The notes below the pieces were generated by a model that was not told where the DNA came from, searched no databases, and saw only the letters and a list, made by a program, of their open reading frames with translations. Position numbers and translations under genes: made by a program. Of a stretch of 64,000 bases of DNA, positions 12,183 to 24,720 are shown piece after piece. Every line of letters starts with the position of its first letter. The first letter of the stretch is position 1. Origin of the DNA: Ehretia macrophylla (lineage: Eukaryota; Streptophyta; Magnoliopsida; Boraginales; Ehretiaceae). The DNA is taken from the NCBI GenBank assembly GCA_037974665.1, contig CM075772.1, positions 42,994,552 through 43,058,551 of the forward strand, written 5' to 3'.

Positions 12183-12582
12183 AGCAGAGGTGGCTAAGCT
12201 TATTGTCGTCTCTTGGCTTATCATTCGGGGGAAGATAGACTCCAGAAGGCTGCACCCAAAGACTGCCTATGCAGCATACTTTGTGTTCAAAGTCGAAGAA
12301 AAGCACGACAATATTGATAAAGCAACTGCTGTTGTAAGATTCCTAAAGGAGAAACCTGACGGGGCTAATGATGAGGGCTACACAGTTTTCATTGCCAAGA
12401 AACAGGTATCGGGGGAAGATGGCCGATTTCCACAAAAGCGAGGTGACGGATGGATGAAGGTTAAGCTTGGAGACTTTTACAACAATGTAGGAGGTGATGG
12501 TGAGCTAGAGATACGAGTCTGGCACAAAACGGGTCAGAAGTCGGGTCTCATTGTTAGGGGAATTGATGTTCGCCCCTACTGA
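12183..12582 (+). CDS. PP2-type phloem lectin, terminal exon
   Basis: The open frame starts after the acceptor TTTGTGTGCAG at 12182 and ends at a TGA (12580-12582): about 133 codons. Landmarks in order are AEVAKLIVVSWLIIRGKI, YAAYFVFKVEEKHDNID, DGWMKVKLGDFYNNVGGDGE and SGLIVRGIDVRPY, the conserved blocks of the PP2 domain (PF14299) in Arabidopsis PP2-A/PP2-B proteins, which bind chitin or N-glycan sugars. No frameshift. No N-terminal F-box exon was seen, so it could be an F-box-free PP2-A type, a gene with a distant exon, or a fragment. The ATG at 12151 lies before the acceptor and is unlikely to be the true start. Confidence 0.75.
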
Positions 12583-13681
12583 TGAAGATAATATGTTGAG
12601 TAATTATGTTGGTCTAGCATTAATCGGTTCCACGTTTCCTTGAATCTCGCTCGTAGTGAGAGTTTAGTACATCTAGTTACGTATAAGTATTGTGATAATA
12701 AGATGGAAGCAAACGAATCCCTACGTATCTATTTTCTGTGTAATTTGTGTGTCTTGTCTAGAGTATGATGTAAGGGGACTAAGATATGACACCCTTTTAA
12801 TTATGATAAAATGTTTGTGAGCTGTGAAGTACTCTTTGTTGTATAAATTATGAATATATAAGAATTAAGTTCATGTTTTGTGGTTATTTAGCAATCAACC
12901 TTAGTTTTTGATTTTTGCTTTTCAAAATTCTTTTTTAATGTGATTTATTTGAAATTAATTTATTGAGGAAGAGACAGAAGTAATTCATTGGCCACTATTA
13001 TACTTTATCCACTATGTCGATGCTTTCCTTTAGGGAGGTAAAGAAATTCGATGATTGAAATCGCACCATTTGACTAAATGGAAGTTCAAGTTTCTTTTCA
13101 CCTCAAAGAATTTTCTATTACGTACTAAATGCTAATTTCTAAAGAAAAATCACTCCAAACAATTATTTAGATGTCATATGAAGGACTTAGGAGCTAGAAC
13201 GGGATGATCATAAATATATATAAAGGTAACATATCATGCAAAGCCGATACCTTGGTCACTTGGATTGATCTTTCACTAAGTTACTAGTTCTTGGTTGTAT
13301 GTGTTTGAGATATTACAAAATCTTTGTATAATTTTTACCTAGCAATGAGTTTTACGCTGTCTTCATAATTAATAAAGATAATCATTATATATGCTTATAG
13401 ATCATAACATGAGTACACATGAATAAGAGAAAATCAATCATGAATTTCATAAGAGAATTCGAAATGTTGAACCTTGCTCCAATAGATCTGATTATATTAC
13501 ATGGTTGTCGAGAAAGAAGAGCAACTTTACTTTCCTTTTGGGATAAGTATATGCCCAAAAAACAACTAGTACTATGCACGACATTTCAATATAATGGATA
13601 CATGTGCCATTTATTAGTATTAATGATTCATTTGTTTATGAGCATGTTTCTTATTTTACTTAATCATTTCCATCTTTTTTA
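12583..13681. other. PP2 3' UTR and downstream sequence
   Basis: 12690-13100 is recognisably homologous to the tandem units at 45.7-47.6 kb (gcaaacgaatcc, gtgtcttgtctag, aagggg-act, gtttgtgagctgtgaa), so it is probably the shared 3' UTR/downstream DNA of PP2 genes. 13360-13640 is about 90% similar to 38580-38860 (tgttgaaccttgctccaata, catggttgtcgagaaagaag). Confidence 0.6.
13360..13640. repeat. 270-bp direct repeat, copy 1 (copy 2 at 38580-38860)
   Basis: Shared landmarks include tatatgcttatagatcataa, ttgaaccttgctccaataga, catggttgtcgagaaagaag and ggatacatgtgccatttatt. The first part (tatagatcataacatgagt) also occurs at 42140, 47815, 53520 and, inverted, 56120. It is a PP2-flanking sequence rather than a gene. 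Confidence 0.7.
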
Positions 13682-16600
13682 GGCTAGTTCCTTATTGATT
13701 GCTAAAGGTGTGCTCAATTCTGTTGAGAGAAAGTTCTTTGCCTTTCTTTGGAGAGATACTGGTCCAAAAGTTGTTTGGAAAAAATATTTGTAAACCGCTC
13801 CGAGAAGGTTGTTTAGGTCTAAGAAAGTTTGTGAATATTATTAAAGTGATTTTTTTAAAGTTATTTTGGAGGTTGTACTGTAATGCCCCGATCCCTCACG
13901 GAACGTGGACTTCTATTATTCAAACTATTCTCAATCTAATTCCAAACCCCGGACACGAAATTTAGGAGAAAACGGACGGAGTTTTCCCTATATATAGGAC
14001 TAATCAAAAACCTGCAAGCAGCAAATATAATCAAACGAGCATGCAATCAAAAGACAATAAAGTCTATCTTTAGCTATTACATATCACTACTCTATCAAAT
14101 CACATAAATCCTTTAAATTGGTTTACAATCCAACAAGTAGTGCAAAATACATACAAGACTTCAAGGGGTTTCAAAACAGTGCAAAAATATACACCAAGTT
14201 TCATCTTCACAACAACTTCTAACCACAGTAGGATAAGCAACCAACATCACGGCACACAAGGTAGTTATTCTAACTGCTCCTGTAACATTTTAAAATGAGG
14301 AATGAGTAACCAAAGTTACTCAGTGAGGGAGGTGATGCAACATGATATGCAACAAGGATAGCCATATATATAACACAAAGTAACAAGACTAGATAGATAA
14401 GTATTTAACCATATATAAAAATGATACGGTTCCATTTTGTCTTCAATCACAAGCCACGAGCCAAGATCTTCAAGCAAGTGCCTGCAAACCCTTACTCCTC
14501 CAAATTGGAGTACTCCGGATGTACCCCGATCCTACGACCCATATCTCCCGAGGTAGGTCCGTATGCCCCAACGAGGTGAACCACGCCTCTGGAGTAGGGG
14601 AGTATGGCTCAGCGAGAAGGTACTGGGAAACCATGGTAGCTGAGGGAGCACGGCAAGCCTGACGCCGCCCGTGTTACTCGACACTACCATGCCCGAAAAG
14701 GTTGTGTAACCCTAGTAACAAATCACGAAGCTCATTTTCAAATCAAGTGGGGAGGTAGAAAAGTAGGCTAGCCTTACCCTATACATATCATATACACATT
14801 TTATAACCAAAGAGAGCAATTATAGTAATATAAACAATTACCCTTCCAACTAATTCAAGTAATTCGCAAGATAGTATGAAAATAGTACATATAAACTTTA
14901 TCCATTTAGATTAAATCATATAATAAAACAAGTTCATATCTACAAAAGGAATGAAGACTCCCTTACCTTTACCAAAGCTGTAAAGGTATAGCTTAGACTT
15001 ACTCCAAACCTCTTTGAATCCGTTCAAATGTGCAAACCCCTAGTTATTCATATAAGTGTAACATTTTAGCAATTGACTATAGAAGGTTTAACAACTATCT
15101 TCCACATCCAAGAATCTATATTACATGCTTTATTTCATTGTAACTTAATTAAACACCATAGCTTTGTGACAACATAGAAGCATTTACTAATATATAAAGT
15201 TAAGCTAACTACAACTAACCAAAATTATACTTAACATATAAACTAAATGCCAGCTGTACAAGTGGACTCAACTAACATGCATTGGTTAACATCTTTACAT
15301 TTAACTTACATTCTAATTAATTCTTCAAACATTCAATACAAGTTTCCAGGTGCAAAGTTAATACCGCAAGCTCAACTAAGACATTTTTCAATTCCTCTAA
15401 CAGAAGCTCAACTTAATCAATTTGGTTACCTAGGATATTCACCTTCAAACTCTCTGATTTTTACATATAAACGTAGATCTTCAAGTATAGTTAATTTTAG
15501 GTTCAAACAGTGCTCAATTCCAAGTTAAATTCCAAAATTTATAACCCTTACCGTGCAACTACACATAGCTGGGCAGAACCAGCGATTTTTTTAGCTATAT
15601 TTCGGAAATAATGTGATCAGAGGGCTAAACCCTTAGAATTAGCCTTAGTCCTAGAAATCAACATTTGCTCTAAATTTCCTAATCTAGCTGCTGTACAAAT
15701 TTCGTTAATTTTTGAATACATTTACTATGTCAGGGGCAGTGGATTGTCCAAATCAGGGCTTTGCTTGTTTATCAACTTTTCTTGTTGTTTTCTTGCATTT
15801 AACTAACTATGATCAACACTCTAGCATGTATAACATTCTTACACTTCATTTAGACATTATTATAAACACTTAAGCTACACCATTAAGTTAGCTTTAGCAA
15901 AATCTTCAACTACATCCAAAACACATATGTAAACTAGCATCACAAGCATTAGAGGATCCATACACCATTTTTCACACTAAACAACTAACCAATCATGAGT
16001 TTCAAGTTTCTTTAACCATTAACTTCAACATAACATAAACCACATAGCAAGATAATTAACTTCAAATCTGGCTTCACTAATCTCATATAGCCATTTTATG
16101 ATACACCTAAATACCATGAAACCACATTTCCAAGCATGATTACACAAAAATATCATAAAGCTCCTTAAGTGATTTGAACTACAGTTACCTAATTCGATTA
16201 ACCAAACCACGTCATAAATACATTTTAAAGGTTTCCTAACACGTCTAAGGTTATCTAGCTATTCAAACATGACAAATTCAAACATTCGTTCTAAAGTCTC
16301 CTTTTTCAATTAGGGAATTCTACTTCCATATGAAATTCAAAACTCCAATTCTATAAATCAACCATACTACATCTCTAAGGGTATCAAAGGACACCTATTA
16401 AAGCCATGAAAACCCGTTTTGGAGGCAAAAGCTCGGAAAGGCCCCGAGTGGGTTTTAACTACGACTATCCTATCCGAACCTCAATTCCACGCAATGAAAG
16501 CACCATAAGTGCTTCTATGCCCCAAGGATACCTAATTTAAAGCTCAAACATGCCCAGATTGCATTACGTGAAAAATCTCCTTTTTAAAGTTAACAAATCT

Positions 16601-18450
16601 TGCATTTCAACTCATTTTTGGGCAATTCCACCTCACATGAGCCTTTGTCTAGTTTCACTAATATCTAAAGCACCTAAATGACGCCCAATTCAATCTAATT
16701 AGCAAATTATGTCAAAATCCCAAATGTTCGGATTTCACTATTCACTGCACTATTTATCATCTTCCTCAAGTGAAATCTTGTCAAAAACTTAGTTTTAAGC
16801 TATACCAATGCATATACAAGGTCTCTAGCATGTAATAATACTATATAGAACAAGAATCAAGCATGTTATGACACATTAATGGCAAAATCCGAAAATTGCA
16901 AAATTGAACATAAACTTTAAAACTCCATGAAAATGCAAAAAATTCCTCACAATAATGTTGTAGATGCAAGGAACAAGCTTGAGGTAGGTTGAAATCCTTT
17001 TTAGAAGCTTAGTTGACATCCAAGATCAAGATTTGAAGATGAAGAAATCCCTCTTTTGTTTGCATAGGGCTGTCGGTTTTAAGGGGGGGCATTTGGGAAA
17101 CTTTTTGTTTTGTTTTGGTTGAATAATAGCTTGTATATATTATATAAGATACATATGTATAAGTATGTGTAATTTGTTGTGGTCAAAAGCCATTAAATCC
17201 TAGTCAACTAAGTTAAAAACTCATATAATTGCTAACTAGTTGAAATTAAGGGTTGTTACGTACGTAACACTATTTAAGTGACCCGAAAAACATTTTTCAA
17301 ATGCATGTTCTAGAGCTCGAAAGTCCGAAATGATAAGTTTCCGATTCCTTTTGTGGGTCATATGACTTAGGAAAAATATTAAATCGAACTTTTAAACCAT
17401 TCGAATTTCTTATGAATAGTGCTCAATAGTAAATCAATTAAACAAGAAGAGTAATGCCCATAAGAAGCTCAAGTAATTTATGCAACAGTTATTTAAATGA
17501 TGTGATAAAATTCCCGGGCATCACATGTACTCTATGAGACATACTACATGGAGTCTCTGGATTTGGACTAACTACATTAAAAGTAAATGCATTTGGACTA
17601 TGAAAATTTCAAGTGATGCTTATTGGTCGTGTAGGAAAATCCTTAGTCTTAGGTCAATTGCCCGTGCTCTCATTTCTCATAGGATTAGTGATGGTAGAGA
17701 AACTTTTTTCTGGCATGATAATTGGTACCCCTCAAACAATCTTCTTTTTCTGCATAACATTAGAGTTCTCTACCTTAATCTAAACATTAAAGTCTCAGAT
17801 ATGATTGATCATGGCCAAACCCAATGTTGAAAGGAATGACTCCTTTAGGTAGAAATGCTTGTGATAAGGGTACTTCTGCATTCAACAGCACTTGGGATCA
17901 TATTGCACTCAAAGCACCCCCTTAATTTTATGCTTGACATCACTTAATCTGGTTCTCCCATAATAGGCCCAAGCATAGCTTTATCTCTTGGCTTGCAAGT
18001 TTGGACATGTTAACCATTAGATACTGCCTCATGACTTAAGGCTTAATTGATCAAGCCAATTGTATCTTTCGTCATCTTGTTTGTGAATCTAGAGAATACT
18101 TATTTTTTGAGTATAGTTTCACTAAATGAATTTGGAAATATAACATGAATATGTTAAAAAGTTACCCATCTTTTACTACCTTTGACTCTATTCTCACATT
18201 GACTTTCTATTGCAAATAACCTGGATATCAAAAATTATATGTTCTGATTCCTGTTCTGTGCTACTGTTATCATATATGAACCGAAAGAAATGGAAGGATT
18301 TTTAGATTTGAAGCCCATACTGAGGAACGAATTTTGGAGAAGATTCTACCAGATGTGTTTTTAAAGACTCAAAGAGAAACCCTATATAATCAGCGTACAA
18401 AGACCAATCTTTGCCCATGGTGTACCTGTGCACACCCTAGGCAAAGAGTG
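13682..18450 (+). mobile_element. LINE fragment (C-terminal pol), split by a solo LTR
   Basis: Degenerate coding sequence on both sides of the solo LTR at 13879-17525 matches the C-terminal part of plant L1-type LINE polyproteins. Left part: ERKFFAFLWRDTG, CKPLREGCLGLRKF, LKLFWRLY. Right part: SLWIWTNYIKSKC, RKILSLRSIARALIS, ISDGRETFFWHDNWYPSNN (zf-RVT region), then CIFRHLVCESREYLFFE and TERNGRIFRFEAHTEE. Dropping the LTR and one TGTAC copy restores one continuous frame across the junction. Reverse transcriptase and endonuclease domains are absent and stops are frequent, so it is a dead 5'-truncated copy; the 3' limit is uncertain. Confidence 0.75.
13879..17525 (+). mobile_element. Solo LTR, long-LTR retrotransposon family, copy 1
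   Basis: Begins TGTAATGCCCCGATCCCTCA and ends CCCGGGCATCACA (TG...CA), 3647 bp, flanked by the perfect 5-bp duplication TGTAC (13874-13878 and 17526-17530). No gag, pol, PBS or PPT and no second LTR. A GC-rich block near 14500-14710 contrasts with the AT-rich rest. The same family occurs inverted at 20780-24572. LTR lengths of 3-4 kb are typical of some Ty3/gypsy chromoviruses (Tekay/Del); that placement is inference only. Confidence 0.85.
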
Positions 18451-18552
18451 GCTCCGCCACTATGTATAATAACATAGTCTCTATATTAGGAATAGGGCAA
18501 GTTTGGGTAGAATACATTTTCTCAAGCCATAGCTCGTTACTTTTTTCATTTT

Positions 18553-18720
18553 TGGAAAAGAGGGGTGGTACCCTTCAAGATTTTATTAAGAAATCAAAAA
18601 GAAATACAACTGTTGGAGGGGGACATAAACCTTACCTCTAGTGGAAGGCGAGAAACTTACCTGCCCCACCATCCATGCTACTCTAGAAGAAAGCAAAAGT
18701 CGTATTTTCATTACACATAC
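18553..18720 (-). mobile_element. LINE 3' UTR fragment
   Basis: On the minus strand this resembles the 3' end of the LINE at 47906-49555: gatggtggggcaggtaagt versus gatgggacaggtaagt, then taataaaatcttgaagggta versus taataaaatttcggagggc, ending near ccacccctctttt. Non-coding; only the tail of the element is present. Confidence 0.5.
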
Positions 18721-19044
18721 TTCTCCTCTATCCCCTGCTCTTGTCCCATCTCGGAATCCCTAGGGGAAATGGGGATTAACTATGAGTTTCTTGTTATTAA
18801 TTCTTCTAAAACGTGCGACATAGAGTTTAATCTAAAGCATATGATCTAAAAAATATAAACTAAAACTATAATAAATGGCGAATATAAATACAGGTATTAA
18901 GTAAAAGTTTTATATAAATTATATATTGTGTTACATGCTTCCAACTAGATAAGCAAAATAATACTACAACAATTGGTATCAACAATTTAAAACCAGTTCT
19001 AACTAAAACACATATATATGAGAACTTTATGTGAAGAAAGAATA
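18721..19044. other. AT-rich intergenic stretch
   Basis: No recognisable gene or repeat; sits between the LINE tail and the Stowaway-like MITE. Confidence 0.45.
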
Positions 19045-19327
19045 CTTTCTTTGTCCCATAAAAATAAACTCGTTTTCTTTTTTCACTTGTCCCATATTAT
19101 AGTGCATATTCCTTTTCAAACGAGTAGTTTGTTCATTAGATTTCTAATATGCTCCAATTTAAAGTGCATTTGCAACAATAATTATACTAATAATCATAGT
19201 TAGAGTGATTAATGGAGGGGTATATTAGGAAAAGGCTAAGCAAAATTTGTTACCTTAACTATATTGACTATATTGTATTAATGTGTGTAAAAATAAAAGT
19301 AGGTCTACATTTGTGGGACGAATGGAG
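19045..19327. mobile_element. Stowaway-like (Tc1/mariner) MITE
   Basis: 283 bp with inverted ends: left CTTTCTTTGTCCCATAAAAA and right ending TGTGGGACGAATGGAG, corresponding to the CTCCNTCCGTCCCA-type Stowaway terminus. Flanked by TA (19043-19044 and 19328-19329), the expected target duplication. Truncated relatives lie in both palindrome arms (about 53815-54035 and, inverted, 55620-55840). Confidence 0.7.
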
Positions 19328-20176
19328 TATTTCTTTGTATTATTGGTTGTGTATTGATTATCATAAAACTTTTTTCTATTCATTGGATATTCACATATTA
19401 GTAGTGATCACAACTCTCCTCTTAGATATTAATATGTTGTCTATTTTCCACATAAATTTTTATAAGATGTTACCCTTAATTATAGTTCTTGAAATTTAAA
19501 ACACGACTGGAAATTACTAAAAAATACAGAAATCTCTCTCAAAATCCATTGTGATTAAAAGGGATAATAACCCACTTAGTCTCTTAACTTAACTAGTTTT
19601 GACGACTTAGTCCCTCATCTTCAAAATTGTTATCTTTATTAAAAGAGTGATTATAAAGTTTTTAAGAGCCGTCATTCTTTTCTGCTTCAATAGTAATAAC
19701 ATTCGAATGAGTCAGAGAGAGTGAAGATGGGTTACAAGTACATGAACATGATTGGACCAAGGGGTCAACTCTAGTACCATGTTAAGAATCATGAGATTCC
19801 AGTTCTAAAACCAATTGGATAGTTATGAAGGTATGTGATTTAGTCTCACTAAAAAAAAAAATTAATAAATTTACCCCTGAAAACATGCTTGTTGATGTAG
19901 TCGTGTTCAGTAACAGAGCTTCTGGATCATTCAATCACATGCATGGGGGAAAGAGACCACGCTTCTGTGTTGTCTTTTGGTGATTTGGAGAGTCTATAAA
20001 AACTAAAAAGATGAAAGAAGTAAAAATAGAAAATGTGTGTGATCTTATTTCGTAAGATGAGTGCATGTTTTTCAAGTTACACAATAATTTCTTAAATTTC
20101 CAACCATATCTACCAGTTAGGAATACATCTGGCACCTTCATTATTGAGCCACTCTCAAAATCAAGTCAACCAAAAG
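19328..20176. repeat. Dispersed repeat shared with the palindrome core; includes an inverted TRIM LTR end
   Basis: 19540-20080 is about 90-95% similar to 54250-54820 (left palindrome arm) and, inverted, to 54830-55400. It includes an inverted TRIM piece: TGGTACTAGAG-type primer-binding site and LTR end CTTAACA on the minus strand near 19745-19830. Unlike the palindrome, this copy continues past aagttacacaat into non-palindromic sequence (aatttcttaaatttccaacc), so it represents the state without the inversion. The short ORFs here are not conserved genes. Confidence 0.65.
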
Positions 20177-20607
20177 TGTAAGTATAAGAAAGTTATATTT
20201 CACTCATTGATTTACAATAGTTTACATCATGACATTATATAATACAACAACCTACAATAATAATCATGATAAGCACGAAGAGATAATTACAAGTTGAAGT
20301 GATTACAACAAAAACATTTTAAAAACTGAACTGATTCGAAGTTATCTGCTATCATGCCCCCTCAAGCGAATCAGGATCGCGAACTGTGAGCTTGGATCGA
20401 AGAAGACGAAAACGAGAAATAGACAGCCATGTAAGTGTGAGAAAGTTATATTTCAGTCATTGATTTACAACAGTTTACATCATGACATTATATAATACAA
20501 CAGCCTACAATAATAATAATGATAAGCACGAAGAGATAATTACAAGCTGAAATGATTACAACAAAAACATTTTAAAAACTGAACTGATTCGAAGTTATCT
20601 GCTATCA
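20177..20607 (-). mobile_element. Two-LTR mini-element (internally deleted LTR retrotransposon)
   Basis: Two direct ~177-bp repeats (20177-20352 and 20430-20607) with TG...CA ends, TGATAGCAGATAACTTCG at the 5' end on the minus strand and ACTTACA at the 3' end, flank only 77 bp. That core carries a polypurine tract (GAGGGGGCA) directly before the 3' LTR at 20352. Target duplication AAAAG at 20172-20176 and 20608-20612. No canonical PBS is visible, so the PBS side was probably lost in an internal deletion. Confidence 0.75.
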
Positions 20608-20779
20608 AAAAGTGAATATTACGGGATCTGATATGCATGATTATAGGAATAATCATGGGGCTGATAATGATGGTAGAAGATCTCCAGTACAATCCCCACA
20701 ATCACACAAGATCGCTGGAATCAAGGATTGAATTCAAATGTTCCATTTTGGCATTCAATAATCACTCCTAGAATTCATA

Positions 20780-23700
20780 TGTGACGCCCGAAAATTTCAC
20801 ACATATTTTAAATAACTGTTGCGTAAACTACTTGTACATTTTACGTGCATTTCTTTTCTTCTTTAATTATGTTACTATTAGCTACTATTCATAAGATTTT
20901 CGACCATCTTAAAAGTACGATTTAATTATTTTCCTAGGTCATATGACATATAAAAGGAACTGAGAACTTTTCATTTTAAGCTTTTGAGCTCGGGATCATA
21001 CAAATAGAAAATGTTTTATGCGACATTTGAATAGTGTTACGTAGGTAACAATATTAATTTCAATTAGTTAACATTAGATTAAAGTTTAAGTTTATTTGAC
21101 CAACATTTTTATGAGGCTTGACTTAGCAAAACTTAACATATAATATCAATATACTTAACATAACACAACACACACATTTTATCATCAAAAAAACAATTGC
21201 AAAAATGACCTTTGAGTCCCCTCCTTTGGCCGACCACTTCAAGGAGAAAAAGAGGGAAAATTTCTTCATCAATCTTGCATCTTGAACTCCTAGCATGACA
21301 TTGGGAGGTCTTTTGAGCACCTAAGAGCTTCACCACCTTGCCTACATCTTCATACATGTGAGGAAGTTGCATTTTTTAACTTTCAAAGTTTATGTTTATA
21401 TGTTGAAATTATTGATTTGTCAACTATTGTTATATTTCTTATTATAAATGCTTGATATATGATTTTTGGAGCCTATAGAACACTTTTGCATAGCTTGATA
21501 TCATATTCCATGGTTGAATGTTGAAATTGAAAGAAGAAGATGATGAATAGTGCCTTGAGTTAGGGTTTTGAGAAAACTTGATAATTGGATTGAATTGAGG
21601 CTTCAATTAGTTGCTTTAGACGTTAGTGGAACTAGTTATAGGCTCACATGGGATTTAATTGCTCGAAAATATGCTAAAATGCAAATTTAGTAATCTTTAA
21701 AAAGGGGATATTTCCCGAAATACAATCTGGGCACGTTTGGGCTTTGGTTTAGGTATCCTTGGGTATAGAAGCCCTTTTGGTGCTTTCGTTACGTGAATTT
21801 GGGGTCCGGATAGGGTAGTTGTAGTATAAACTCGCTCGGGGCCTTCCTGAGCTTTTGTCTCCAAAGTGGGTTTTCATGGCTTTAATAGGTGACCTTTGAT
21901 AACCTTAGGGATGTAGTATGGTGGGTTTATAGAATCGGAGTTTTGAATTTCGTATGGAATTAGAATTGTCTAGTTGAAAAATGGGACTTTGGAACGAATG
22001 TTTGAATTTGTCATGTTTGAATAACTAGATGACATTAGACGTGTTAGGAAGCCTCTAAAATGTATTTATGACGTGGTTTGGTTAATTGAATTAGATAACT
22101 GTAGTTCAAATCACTTAAGGAGCTTTTTGGTATTTTTGTGTAATCATGCTTGGAAATGTGAGTTTATGGCATTTAGGTGTATCAAAATGTGGCTAAATGG
22201 GATTGGTAAAGTTAGATTTGAAGTTTCATATGGTATGTGAAGTTTAGAACCTAATTTGTAAGCAATTGGAAAAGAGTTTTGTTAGAATTTATATGAATTG
22301 GTTGAACTTATTGCTTAGTTAGTTAATTGGACTACTTAATTGCTATATTTGATTTTTAATTGAGTTATATATGATGTATTGAGTAAATAAGCATGATAAT
22401 GACTCTTAGAACATGTTATAGTTGAATTATATTTAAGTGTTAAAGTAGTTGTCTTGATTGGAAGTTTAACTTGATATTCCTTATGGTATAAACGAAGTTA
22501 AGTTAGTTAGGAAGTTTAACTTGTTAGATTGTAATGTAGCTAATGCCCTTGCAAGACTAAGGAAATACTTTAGAGCCATTTGTGTGATTTTTTGGGCTAT
22601 GTGACAATATGATATAAAGGTGATTATATATAACTTCTATTGTTGTGGATTGAGTTAAGCAAAAGTTAAGTTAAGTTAGAAATTAATATAGATAATTGCT
22701 AAAGTGCTAAACTCATATGAACACGTTAGGGTACATGTCCAAGCTAGTTCAAGGAGGTTGGGGTAATCAAAGCTATTTTCTTGCATATTTAGTTGGATCC
22801 AATGTGAGGGAGTTTTCATTCTTTTGTGCATCTTAGTTATTTTATTGTTCATAAATTGTGGAGTTTAATATAATTTCTTATACTTATGTGTACCTTGTTA
22901 AGAATTGAGTGAATATGCTTATCTCTTGCTTATATTGCAACTACTTGTGAGGGCGGCCTACTTTGTCGTCCCTCTAATGTGATATTTGAAAATCTTGGCT
23001 CTCATGACTTGAATCGGGTTGCGCAACCTTTTCGGACATGGTAGCGTCGAGAACACGGGCAGCATCGGGCTTGTCGTGCTCCCTCGACTACCATGGTGCC
23101 TATTCCCTTTCTCGCTGAGTATACTCCACTACCCTAGAGGCGTGGTTCACTTGCTGGGCATATGGTGCTACCTCAGGAGAAAGGGTCATAGGATCGGGAT
23201 AAATCCGGAGTATCCCAACTTGTTGGAGTAAGGGTTTGCCGGCACTTGCGTGAAGTTCGTGGCTCGTGGCTCGTGATTGAAGACTTGAAGTGGAACTGTA
23301 TCCTTTTTAATGTGGTTAATCACTTTCTATTTAATATTATTGTTTTATGTTATATATATATGACTTCTTGTGTTTGCATATCATGTTGCACGCCCCGGTA
23401 TATTGCATCACCTCCCTCGCTAGGCAACATTGTTGCTCACTCCTCATTTAACATGTTTCAGGAGAAGCTAAGGTTGGGCCCCAGCTAGTTGTTGAAGAAG
23501 AAGAAATACCGCTTGAGTTTGTGCCTTGAATGCTTGCTTGCGAGGTTGACTTGTTTAGATGTGCATATGAAGGATATGTTGCTTTTGTATAAGTTCTATT
23601 TTGAGACCTTGCGTGGTCTTATATGTATTTATGTGGTATGGAAGATTATGATACCAATTCAACCCTTGTATAGCTTGATAGTTGTAATTGGGATGTAATA

Positions 23701-24572
23701 ACTTGTAGTCTATTATGCTGCTTAAGTATTTTGCATGATTATGTGTCTAATGAACGAAGAATGTTGGATTATAGTTTTGTAGGTGTATTCTATTATTCGC
23801 AGGTTTTCGAATTGTCCTATAAACAGGGGAGACTCTGTCCGTTTTCCCTAAATTTTCGTGCCTTTGGTTTGGGATCGGGATCTCGGTCTGTTGCATCACC
23901 TCCTTCACTGAGTAACTTGGTTACTCATTTCTCTTTTCAACATAGTTCAGGAAAAGCTGAAGATGGATTGCCTTCTGTGTGACCTGCTTGCTCTATCAGT
24001 GTGTAAAACATGGAAGAATGTGGTCATGATATGCTTGTATTGTATTTGAGGCTTTGTGCCCATGTATATATTTATGTTATATCAAGGAATGTAATATTAA
24101 AATTTTAGTTTTGTTTGATGAATAGGTACTAGTGGGCTTGTAATATCTTCTATTTGCTTTACTTTATTACTTAATAGTGCATGCTTGTGTGGACGATAAA
24201 AACTAGTTAGTTGGTTGGACACAAATTATAAGAAAGCTTGATTGATAAGTATAGAGTGGTATGATAAGTGGATTAAAAAGATAGAACTTCAATAGATTTA
24301 ATTTTATATGCTTGTGTAATATGTTTGTTAGGTTCCAAGGCTCGAATGGTCTTGAGGAGCTAGTTGGATTTATGAATCTTGTAAACTAGGTTGTATGAAT
24401 GGTTGATTGTGGTTGAGGACTTGTATGTGATTGTTGGCAGGTTTCTAGATAGTCCTATATATAGGGGAAACTCTGTCCGTTTTTCCTAAAATTTTGTGTC
24501 CGGGTTTGGATTTGGATTAAGAATAACGTGATAAATAGGAGTCCCGATTCCGTGAGGGATCGAGGCGTTACA
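20780..24572 (-). mobile_element. Solo LTR, long-LTR family, copy 2 (inside the copia 5' LTR)
   Basis: 3793 bp, inverted relative to copy 1: on the minus strand it begins TGTAACGCCTCGATCCCTCA and ends CGGGCGTCACA. Plus-strand target duplication TCATA at 20775-20779 and 24573-24577; removing element and duplicate restores a 251-bp copia LTR. It carries an internal direct duplication relative to copy 1: the ttgcatcacctcc...aggagaagct block recurs at about 23405 and 23890, and the ggggagactctgtccgtttt block at about 23825 and 24465. No coding sequence. Confidence 0.85.
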
Positions 24573-24720
24573 TCATATGTAATTAGAATCTGTTTGGTGT
24601 ATATATACTTGTACAAAGATCAATAAAATCATTGCTTCCTTTGCCAAATACTAGAAAACTTTGCATGGTGTCAGAGCCAGAAACCTGCAAGCACGAAAAT
24701 AAGAAAGAAAGACCAGAATC

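Noticed and set aside
23019..23982. Open frames of 70-83 codons in the solo LTR
   Set aside because: They fall in an LTR with no matching frames in the inverted copy at 13.9-17.5 kb and show no domain.
20780..24572. Interpreting this insert as a hAT or Mutator element with a 7-8 bp duplication
   Set aside because: Aligning with the copy at 13879-17525 sets the ends at TGTGACGCC and GCGTTACA, giving a 5-bp TCATA duplication and TG...CA ends, i.e. an LTR.
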